Shown here piece after piece: positions 1 to 5,782 of a DNA stretch of 7,169 nt. Made by a program: the position numbers and the translations under genes. Each line of letters starts with the position of its first letter. The stretch's first letter is position 1. The notes below the pieces were generated by a model that worked only from the letters and a program-made list of their open reading frames with translations, searched no databases and was not told where the DNA came from. The stretch comes from an uncultured Bacilli bacterium (GTDB lineage Bacteria; Bacillota_I; Bacilli_A; RF39; UBA660): assembly GCA_947623975.1 (NCBI GenBank), contig CANQHY010000061.1, positions 1 through 7,169 of the forward strand. Direction: 5' to 3'.

Positions 1-18
1 ACAAGCAACTATTTTTTG

Positions 19-47
19 TTGACAAATCTAAGATTTTGTGTTACTTT
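19..47 (+). promoter_or_regulatory. Probable sigma-A promoter of the first gene
   Basis: A perfect -35 box TTGACA lies at 19-24. After a 17-base spacer comes TACTTT at 42-47, a weak -10 match (3 of 6). It is preceded by TG plus one base (39-41), the extended -10 arrangement that compensates for a poor hexamer in Gram-positive bacteria. Transcription would start near 54, about 35 bases before the ATG at 88. This is read by eye and the start site is not proven. Confidence 0.5.
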
Positions 48-51
48 AAAA

Positions 52-69
52 CCTCGACTAAAATTGAGG
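52..69 (+). other. Small hairpin in the leader of the first gene
   Basis: CCTCGA at 52-57 can pair with TTGAGG at 64-69 (six pairs including one G-U) around a six-base loop. No T-run follows, so it is not a terminator. It sits at the expected 5' end of the transcript and buries the GAGG that would be the strongest Shine-Dalgarno-like sequence, although that sequence is about 18 bases from the ATG, too far for normal use. It could affect RNA stability or be chance. Confidence 0.25.
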
Positions 70-87
70 GAAAGAAGCTGAAGAAAG

Positions 88-870
88 ATGGAAAAAGCGA
101 CTATTAATTATATTATAAATACCCGTGACGGCTCTAAAATATTACCATTAGACCAGGCTTCACTTTACTATATTGATATATACACCTCGAAATACAAAGA
201 CGAAACTGATTTTATTAAAAACCATCCAAATAGAGATAAAATTTTAAATTTTATTGATTCTAATAATGGTAAAAAAGGAAAACTTTACTTATCTTATACA
301 GTAGATTTATATAAAAAGAGAAATATACCTTTAATGTATAATAATAGTGATCAAATCGTTTTAGAAGATGATTCGTTGAATGGGAAAGTTTCAGAGATAG
401 AAAAAGCAAGAAGGCTTCTTTTTAATAGTAAAAATCAATTATTTACAAGATTATTGGTTCGCTGTAGTACTTTTAAAGAAACTTTTGAATATCATATTTT
501 GATTTCAGAAGAGGAATATTTGTTTGCGAAACGAAATGGGATAGACGTTATAAAAAGAGAGGATTCTTATTTTATTTATTTTTCAGAATTATTAAAATAT
601 CGCATTAATAATAGAAAACTAGGATTTTTAAGAGAATTGTATGAAGATATGTTAGAAGAATGGAAATATAATATGGAAGATTTGAATCCTGATAAACTAT
701 ATTATTATTCTAGACAGATTAGAATTATGATAGATAATTATATGAAATTATCGAACAAACAAATATCTGTAAAAAAATTAAAAATGAATTTAAAAAATAT
801 AACTAGTATTGCTGGAAGATACATTATTAAATATAATACCGTTTATAGGAAACGAGTAATTAACAAATGA
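88..870 (+). CDS. Hypothetical protein, unrecognised family, 260 aa
   Basis: I do not recognise this protein. The ATG at 88 is the only reasonable start: an in-frame TGA lies at 79-81 and the next in-frame ATG is some 80 codons on. The ribosome-binding site is weak (AAAGAAG at 71-77). The product looks soluble and cytoplasmic, with no signal peptide or membrane segment. It is rich in Tyr, Ile, Lys and Asn and has a single Cys (126). Residues about 100-125 and 165-220 look helical. The end is strongly basic: from residue 217 to 260 there are 12 Lys/Arg and no Asp or Glu, which would suit binding to nucleic acid or another acidic surface. The gene ends in TGA and is followed, after 94 bases, by the recombinase gene, which has its own likely promoter. 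Base and codon use match the neighbours, so there is no sign of recent transfer. A genuine gene is likely from length and coding style, but its function is unknown. Confidence 0.8.
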   Translation: MEKATINYIINTRDGSKILPLDQASLYYIDIYTSKYKDETDFIKNHPNRDKILNFIDSNNGKKGKLYLSYTVDLYKKRNIPLMYNNSDQIVLEDDSLNGKVSEIEKARRLLFNSKNQLFTRLLVRCSTFKETFEYHILISEEEYLFAKRNGIDVIKREDSYFIYFSELLKYRINNRKLGFLRELYEDMLEEWKYNMEDLNPDKLYYYSRQIRIMIDNYMKLSNKQISVKKLKMNLKNITSIAGRYIIKYNTVYRKRVINK

Positions 871-900
871 ATAAATAGCCGTCAAGTTTAGTTTTTTAGA

Positions 901-929
901 TTGACAGATTTAAAAAAAAGATGCATCAT
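901..929 (+). promoter_or_regulatory. Probable promoter of the xer gene
   Basis: A perfect -35 box TTGACA lies at 901-906. With a 17-base spacer, CATCAT at 924-929 matches the -10 consensus at four of six positions. The start site would fall near 936, giving a leader of about 30 bases. TATTAT at 939-944 is a better -10 match but has no -35 box at a usable distance. No convincing terminator for the preceding gene is seen at 871-900, only a run of six T at 892-897 without a GC-containing stem. Confidence 0.45.
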
Positions 930-964
930 TAAATTGAATATTATAGGAAAATAGATGGTGCTTT

Positions 965-1846
965 ATGAAATATTTAGAAATGTATTTACATTATTTAAAA
1001 TATGAAAAAAAATATTCGCTACTTACTATAGATAGTTATGAAGAAGATATTTTAGAATATTTAAATTATCTAGATGATTTAGATCTAGATTTATTAAAAG
1101 TCAAATATGATGATATTAGAGGATTTTTGAAATTATTAGATGATGCCAAGAATAAGGCATCTACACTTGCTAGAAAAATAAGTTCACTTAGAGGATTTTA
1201 CAAGTTTTTAATTAGAAATAATTATACATCTAATAATCCTTTCGTTTTAGTGAAAACCCCTAAAAAGGAAAAGAAACTTCCCCGTTTTTTCTATTATAAT
1301 GAGATAGAAGAACTTTTAAATTCTCCTGATTGTAGTACTCCTTTAGGAAAGCGGGATAAAGTTATTTTAGAAATACTTTATGCATCGGGAGTGAGAGTTA
1401 GTGAACTTATTAATATTAAAATTAGTGATATCAATGGCTTTGAAATTAGAATTTTAGGAAAAGGTAACAAAGAAAGAATAGCAAGAATTGGTGAGTATGC
1501 AAAAGATGCGTTAGATGAGTATTTAAATAGTGGCTATAAAGAGCTAAACGTAAAAGGTAGTCCTTATTTGTTTTTAAATAATAATGGCGGAAAACTTACG
1601 TCTAGGGGTGTAAGGTATATATTGGACAGGCTTATAATGAATACGTCGATACACAAAAAGATATCACCACATATGCTAAGACATAGTTTTGCTACGCACT
1701 TGCTCAATGAAGGTTGTGATATACTATCTGTTCAAGAATTATTGGGACATGAAAGCCTTTCGGCAACCGCTATATATACTCACGTAACAACTGATAGATT
1801 AAAAGATGTATATTATAAAACTCATCCTAGGGCTAAAATACATTAA
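965..1846 (+). CDS. xer: Xer-family site-specific tyrosine recombinase (XerC/XerD type)
   Basis: This is a tyrosine recombinase of 293 residues, the usual size of XerC/XerD (just under 300). Residues about 1-85 form the N-terminal core-binding (SAM-like) domain. About 105-285 form the catalytic domain. All six active-site residues are visible: Arg144 (in ASGVRVSEL), Lys166 (GKGNK), His236 and Arg239 (PHMLRHSFATHLL), His262 (LLGHESLS) and the nucleophile Tyr271 (AIYTH). The C-terminus ends in the HPRA motif typical of housekeeping Xer proteins. The family resolves chromosome dimers at dif during division, normally with a partner Xer and FtsK. Whether this is XerC or XerD cannot be settled here, since the C-terminal motif occurs in both. 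The start is ATG at 965, with GGTG at 957-960 as part of a Shine-Dalgarno site and an in-frame TAG at 944-946 just upstream. No phage, transposon or integron genes surround it, which favours a chromosomal role over an integrase. Confidence 0.93.
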   Translation: MKYLEMYLHYLKYEKKYSLLTIDSYEEDILEYLNYLDDLDLDLLKVKYDDIRGFLKLLDDAKNKASTLARKISSLRGFYKFLIRNNYTSNNPFVLVKTPKKEKKLPRFFYYNEIEELLNSPDCSTPLGKRDKVILEILYASGVRVSELINIKISDINGFEIRILGKGNKERIARIGEYAKDALDEYLNSGYKELNVKGSPYLFLNNNGGKLTSRGVRYILDRLIMNTSIHKKISPHMLRHSFATHLLNEGCDILSVQELLGHESLSATAIYTHVTTDRLKDVYYKTHPRAKIH

Positions 1847-1854
1847 AAATAAAT

Positions 1855-1883
1855 TTGATAAATAAACGTTGATATGTTAGTAT
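1855..1883 (+). promoter_or_regulatory. Possible promoter of the SecA-like gene
   Basis: TTGATA at 1855-1860 serves as -35 (five of six). A 17-base spacer leads to TAGTAT at 1878-1883 (four of six), preceded by TG plus one base at 1875-1877 in the extended -10 position. TTGATA is repeated at 1869-1874, 14 bases downstream of the first copy. No hairpin terminator is visible after the xer stop at 1846, so read-through from xer is also possible and the two genes may be partly co-transcribed. Confidence 0.4.
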
Positions 1884-1896
1884 TATGTTATTAAAT

Positions 1897-1902
1897 AGAA
1901 GG
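1897..1902 (+). promoter_or_regulatory. Shine-Dalgarno site that fixes the SecA-like start
   Basis: AGAAGG at 1897-1902 stands 8 bases before the ATG at 1911, an ideal spacing. The reading frame also offers a GTG at 1902, three codons earlier. That GTG lies inside this site and so would have no ribosome-binding sequence of its own. The ATG at 1911 is therefore preferred. Confidence 0.8.
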
Positions 1903-1910
1903 TGTTTAAT

Positions 1911-4900
1911 ATGTATAGCGAAGAAGAAAAAGCTATTGTAGATAGTGGCGATATAAAAAGGTTAGAAAGAACTTTAGAGGAGATAGAACTAAACGAAGAG
2001 AGCCTTATTAAGGAATTTGATAGGGATGCTGAAGATATATTAGGAGTAGAGCTTATAAAAAAATTGAATATAACTAATAGTGCAGGTGTTATCAATTCAA
2101 GAATACTTACTAATTTACATAAATCAATGATTGAAAATCCTGATATTAGAATTCTTTTTGAAAAAAGATTGTCAATGTGGTTTAGTAAAAAGACTTTAGA
2201 ATTAAAGAAAAAATTCTCTAGTACAAATAGCTTTTCTGAGGTAAAAAAAGACATACCATATGTTTTTGCTCTTGCTTCATTGGCTTTAACTAGTTTCCAC
2301 ACTAGACCTAATATGCATCTTCGCGATGTTCAAAAATTGGCAAGTATTGCTATGGTAAGCGGTGATATTGCTGAACTTGGTACGGGTGAAGGAAAAACTT
2401 TAGCAGGTGTTTTGCCAACTTTCTTCCATGCCTTGCGAGGTAAAGGGGCTCATGTAATTACGGCTAATAGTTACCTTTCTAAGAGAGATTATGACGAATT
2501 GCGACCAATTTTTGAAGGACTTGGTTTATCTGTAGGTTATTTACCTGAAAGTGAAGAGGACTTAGCAAGAATAGAAGGATTAACTTATGAAAATTTGCCT
2601 TATGATAAAAAGAAGGAACTAAATAAAAGGTTAGTACAGATAAAAAAGAACGCCTACAGTTCTGACGTAACTTATGGTTCTAAAGCAAGCTTTGCCTTTG
2701 ATTACCTTAGAGATTGTATAGCAGAAAAAAGGGAAGATCTACTACAAAGAGAAGAAAATCCTGGTTTTGCTCTTATAGATGAGGTCGATGATGTTTTAAT
2801 AGATGATGCACAATGTCCGTATGTGCTTGGAGGAAATATACCGGTTTATAGTGAGGGTATGACTCTACCGGATTTAGCTGGTGTTCTTCATGTACCTTTT
2901 GATGAATTGTACGAGAATTTGAGGAGTGTTGGCGTAAAAATAGATAAATACCAAAAACTTAGCTATGATGAAGCTAGAAATATTTCGTTAGGATTTTATT
3001 ATAAGGAGTTAATACCTGATAGTTATTCTTATCAAAAAAGGGCACAGTCGTTTTTAGAACAAAGGGTTCTTCCATATATATATGTAGTGGACGAAAAAAA
3101 TGAATTTGGAATAAATCCCAGTGATTTATATGAGAATTTAACTAGAAATGAAAAAGATTATCGCTTTTCACCAAGAGAAAAACAGATACTCGAAAGATGT
3201 CCCATAATATATTATCCAGCTCAAAAAAAATTTCATGTTCAAGATAAGTGTTATGAAGATTTCCTTTCTTATTGTTATTTTGCTTTTCAAATGAGTAATG
3301 TAGTAAGTGAAAACGAAAGAGAAATTTTAGATGATCCTAGTTATATATTAGGAAAAGATTACAATATAGTATCGGGAAAAGTTTCTTTGACTTATGATGG
3401 TGCTAAAAGAATTATAAAAGACGAAAAACACAAAGCTTTTGCGAACAGTTATAGTTCTTATATGGGATTGGTAAATCCTTTTGCCAGTGAAATCCTTCAT
3501 TATTTTAATCAGGCAATTGTAGCTAATATTACGCTACATCCTTTAGAAGACTATATTGTAGATAATGAGCAAATAAAAGTTGTAAAGAACGGTAGAGTTC
3601 AGGATGGTTCTGTTTTCACAGAAGGACTTCAACAGGCTTTAGAGCATAAAGAACATATACCAAGAAGAATGATGACGAAAGAAAATAAGACTGCTGCTAG
3701 CATCACCCAAAAAGATTTTTATGGAAGATATGATGCTTTTTCGGGAATGACCGGTACATCATCAAAAAAAATATTTAGGGAGATATTTGACAAAAATACT
3801 GTTTGTATTCCTAGAAATTCTTTTTATGAATATTACAGCAATTACGTAAAAAGAAAAAAAAGAAATACAAAGGTTGCTCCTTATGGAGTTGAAAGACGTA
3901 ATACTAAGTTAGCATTGAATAGAGAAGATAAGATAAATTTAATTATTAAATCAATACAAAAATCTTTATCTTCGCCATATCCTCAGCCAGTGTTGCTTGT
4001 AACATCTAATCCAGAAGAGTTAGAATTGATGTCTAGAGAATTAGAAAAAGCTGGAATAAAACATGATGTTTTAAATGCTAAAATAGATAAAACTAAAGAA
4101 GCAGAAATCATTGCAAAGGCGGGATTACCTGGGGCTGTAACACTTACTACTGAAATGGCAGGACGTGGTACTGATATTAAACTTGGTGGAGATAGAGAGA
4201 CTGTTATAGATATTGCTGTCGAAAGATATATAAGAAGAATGGAAGCAAAGCTTAATAAAGCGATTCAATTGAAACCTTTTGAAAGAGAAGAATTAAGGAA
4301 AGAAATAGAAAAATTTTTAATTCGTTCACAAGGAGAAAATGGCGAAAGATTTTTATGGAGTAGGGAAGAAGAAGAAAAATCTCGTGAAAATTTGGCTAGA
4401 CTAGGGTTGAAAGTTATTTCCAGTGGATATTTTAAAGTAGATAGAATAGATAGGCAACTAGAGGGAAGAACTGGCAGAAATAATTTTTCGGGAATATGTG
4501 AAAGATATGCTTGCCCTAGCGATTTTGAATATATCGGTATTAAATCTTTAGAAGATGGTAAAACGGTTAGAGAGAGTCTATCTAAATTTAGTAGAACGAA
4601 AGATGGTTCTCTTGTTGTAGATGAACGTTCTTTAAAAGTAATAGAAAATAGAGTTAAAATAGAACAGTCAAATAATGAAGCGGTTATTAGTAACAATATT
4701 AAAAATACCCAAGAATTATCGTATGCTGCCACAAAAGTAGTAGAGAGATACCGTGAAGACAGAAAAAAAATCTTACTAGGACATGTCAATTTAGATTTAA
4801 GAATACAAAATATGTTCGAGGATACTGTCGATAATCTTTTGGCCTCTTACATAAAAAATAAATTTATAACCGAAGATATTCTTCTAAGTAGTTTAAATAG

Positions 4901-5687
4901 TGGAATAATTGATTTAGATATAGAAACCTTTGCCCTAGAAGCTAAAGAAATACTAGGAATAAATATTGATTTTAATACTGTATTAAATAGTGGAGCTAAT
5001 ATTTTAGAGCTTAGAAATGCTATTTTGTCTTATGCTAATTCGGAATATTTGAGATTGAAAAATGAAAATCCTAACTTGATGAGAGAAAAAGCAACAAGAT
5101 TATTGCTTGCAGCAAATGACGATATGATTTCTAATATTCCTACAATTTTACAAACGTCTACTACTCAGAAATCCTTAGTTGGACTTTCATCTGGATTAGA
5201 AGGGCAGATGGATGCAATCGCTAGCAAAAACTTTGATTCAGCCTATCAAGAGGTTAAGTTAATTTCTTGTAAAAACACTATAAAAAGATTGTTTGGTAGC
5301 ATTCTTAGCGTATCAGAAAGAAAAGAATTAGAAAAAAGAAAAGAAGCTTTATTCGGGTTAAAAGTAGGGGCCGTAGATGAAGATGGAGTATACGATGTTC
5401 GTAGTTCTTCTTTGAGGGAAAATGATAAAGAAAGAAAAGAAGCTTTTAGAAAAATCGCCAAAGATATGAACGAAAAAACACAAGAACAGTTGCAAAAAGC
5501 TGATAAAAGAGCTAAAAAGTTGTTACTGAAGGGAGAAACTGATGATCACAAATTAACAAGTCTATATGATAATCTTTCGGTACGACATGCTAAATTTATT
5601 GAAGCCGCAGCGGGAGATTTAAAATTTAGACTTGTTAGAATTCAGCCTAAATTAGCAGAAGAAAAGAACGTTGGTTATAAAAAATAG
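1911..5687 (+). CDS. secA: Large divergent SecA-family translocase ATPase, probable accessory paralogue
   Basis: SecA is the ATPase that drives unfolded preproteins through SecYEG at the cytoplasmic face of the membrane. This product has 1258 residues, against about 800-900 for ordinary SecA. Motifs in order: RDVQ at 138-141; Walker A GTGEGKT at 157-163 (Lys162), with Gln141-to-Lys162 spacing equal to that in E. coli; TANSYLSKRD at 184-193; FDYLRD at 263-268; Walker B DEVD at 290-293; an enlarged preprotein-binding domain at about 300-550, with DYxxxxGKVSLT near 483-494; GLQQALEHKE at 572-581; SGMTGT at 611-616; the second motor domain with HDVLNAK at 718-724 and MAGRGTDIKLGG at 749-760; and RIDRQLEGRTGR at 845-856 with arginine fingers 853 and 856. 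Residues about 940-960 (AATKVVERYREDRKK) resemble the helical scaffold. A weak match to the two-helix finger begins near MREKATRLLL at 1057.

Divergent points: about 50 extra N-terminal residues; AQCPY where SecA has ARTPL; ISSGYFKVDRID where SecA has [12 protein letters not shown]; no cysteine-rich zinc tail, but a charged helical tail from about 1134. The intact motor motifs argue for an active ATPase, and the changes argue against the housekeeping copy. If this were the only secA in the genome, that conclusion would fall. Confidence 0.88.
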   Translation: MYSEEEKAIVDSGDIKRLERTLEEIELNEESLIKEFDRDAEDILGVELIKKLNITNSAGVINSRILTNLHKSMIENPDIRILFEKRLSMWFSKKTLELKKKFSSTNSFSEVKKDIPYVFALASLALTSFHTRPNMHLRDVQKLASIAMVSGDIAELGTGEGKTLAGVLPTFFHALRGKGAHVITANSYLSKRDYDELRPIFEGLGLSVGYLPESEEDLARIEGLTYENLPYDKKKELNKRLVQIKKNAYSSDVTYGSKASFAFDYLRDCIAEKREDLLQREENPGFALIDEVDDVLIDDAQCPYVLGGNIPVYSEGMTLPDLAGVLHVPFDELYENLRSVGVKIDKYQKLSYDEARNISLGFYYKELIPDSYSYQKRAQSFLEQRVLPYIYVVDEKNEFGINPSDLYENLTRNEKDYRFSPREKQILERCPIIYYPAQKKFHVQDKCYEDFLSYCYFAFQMSNVVSENEREILDDPSYILGKDYNIVSGKVSLTYDGAKRIIKDEKHKAFANSYSSYMGLVNPFASEILHYFNQAIVANITLHPLEDYIVDNEQIKVVKNGRVQDGSVFTEGLQQALEHKEHIPRRMMTKENKTAASITQKDFYGRYDAFSGMTGTSSKKIFREIFDKNTVCIPRNSFYEYYSNYVKRKKRNTKVAPYGVERRNTKLALNREDKINLIIKSIQKSLSSPYPQPVLLVTSNPEELELMSRELEKAGIKHDVLNAKIDKTKEAEIIAKAGLPGAVTLTTEMAGRGTDIKLGGDRETVIDIAVERYIRRMEAKLNKAIQLKPFEREELRKEIEKFLIRSQGENGERFLWSREEEEKSRENLARLGLKVISSGYFKVDRIDRQLEGRTGRNNFSGICERYACPSDFEYIGIKSLEDGKTVRESLSKFSRTKDGSLVVDERSLKVIENRVKIEQSNNEAVISNNIKNTQELSYAATKVVERYREDRKKILLGHVNLDLRIQNMFEDTVDNLLASYIKNKFITEDILLSSLNSGIIDLDIETFALEAKEILGINIDFNTVLNSGANILELRNAILSYANSEYLRLKNENPNLMREKATRLLLAANDDMISNIPTILQTSTTQKSLVGLSSGLEGQMDAIASKNFDSAYQEVKLISCKNTIKRLFGSILSVSERKELEKRKEALFGLKVGAVDEDGVYDVRSSSLRENDKERKEAFRKIAKDMNEKTQEQLQKADKRAKKLLLKGETDDHKLTSLYDNLSVRHAKFIEAAAGDLKFRLVRIQPKLAEEKNVGYKK

Positions 5688-5716
5688 AGAAACTTTTAAA
5701 TTAGTTTCTTTTTTTT
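5686..5716 (+). terminator. Intrinsic terminator after the SecA-like gene
   Basis: AGAAACT at 5688-5694 pairs perfectly with AGTTTCT at 5703-5709 around an eight-base loop. The stem can gain a G-U and an A-T pair at its base using the last two bases of the stop codon (5686-5687). Eight T follow directly at 5709-5716. The stem is AT-rich and hence weak, as is common in very low-GC genomes. It separates the SecA-like gene from ppdK. Confidence 0.75.
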
Positions 5717-5727
5717 GGCAATTTCTG

Positions 5728-5757
5728 TTGCTTTTAAACTTTACTTTTAGGTATAAT
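5728..5757 (+). promoter_or_regulatory. Promoter of ppdK
   Basis: A perfect -10 box TATAAT lies at 5752-5757. The best -35 candidate is TTGCTT at 5728-5733, with an 18-base spacer. Transcription would begin near 5764, leaving a leader of about 20 bases that holds AAAGGA (5769-5774), 8 bases before the ATG at 5783. The position directly after a terminator supports a separate transcription unit. Confidence 0.6.
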
Positions 5758-5782
5758 AAAACTTGTAGAAAGGATGATTTTA

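Noticed and set aside
881..905. Inverted repeat GTCAA/TTGAC overlapping the xer -35 box, considered as an operator
   Set aside because: The arms are only five bases with a 15-base gap, and the right arm is simply the -35 hexamer. This is too weak to call.
1142..1161. Inverted repeat GATGCC/GGCATC inside xer
   Set aside because: It is a six-pair stem within clear coding sequence, with no T-run and no sign of a regulatory role.
965..1846. Recombinase as the integrase of a mobile element or integron
   Set aside because: There are no attachment-site repeats, cassette array, transposase or phage genes in the window. The size and the HPRA ending fit a housekeeping Xer.
1866..1893. Possible dif recombination site beside xer (TATTATGTTA at 1881-1890 matches the right arm of E. 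coli dif)
   Set aside because: Only one half-site matches. The left arm shows almost no dyad symmetry with it, and such AT-rich ten-mers are expected by chance. The stretch is also explained by promoter elements.
1883..2302. Open frame of 139 codons on the - strand
   Set aside because: It lies opposite the start of the well-supported SecA-like gene and its product is a low-complexity Ser/Leu/Phe-rich string typical of antisense to AT-rich coding DNA.
4265..4789. Open frame of 174 codons on the - strand
   Set aside because: It is antisense to the SecA-like gene across motif VI, where the + strand has clear family motifs. The translation is Ser/Leu-rich with no family likeness.
5246..5461. 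Open frame of 71 codons on the - strand
   Set aside because: It is a shadow of the Lys/Glu-rich tail of the SecA-like gene.
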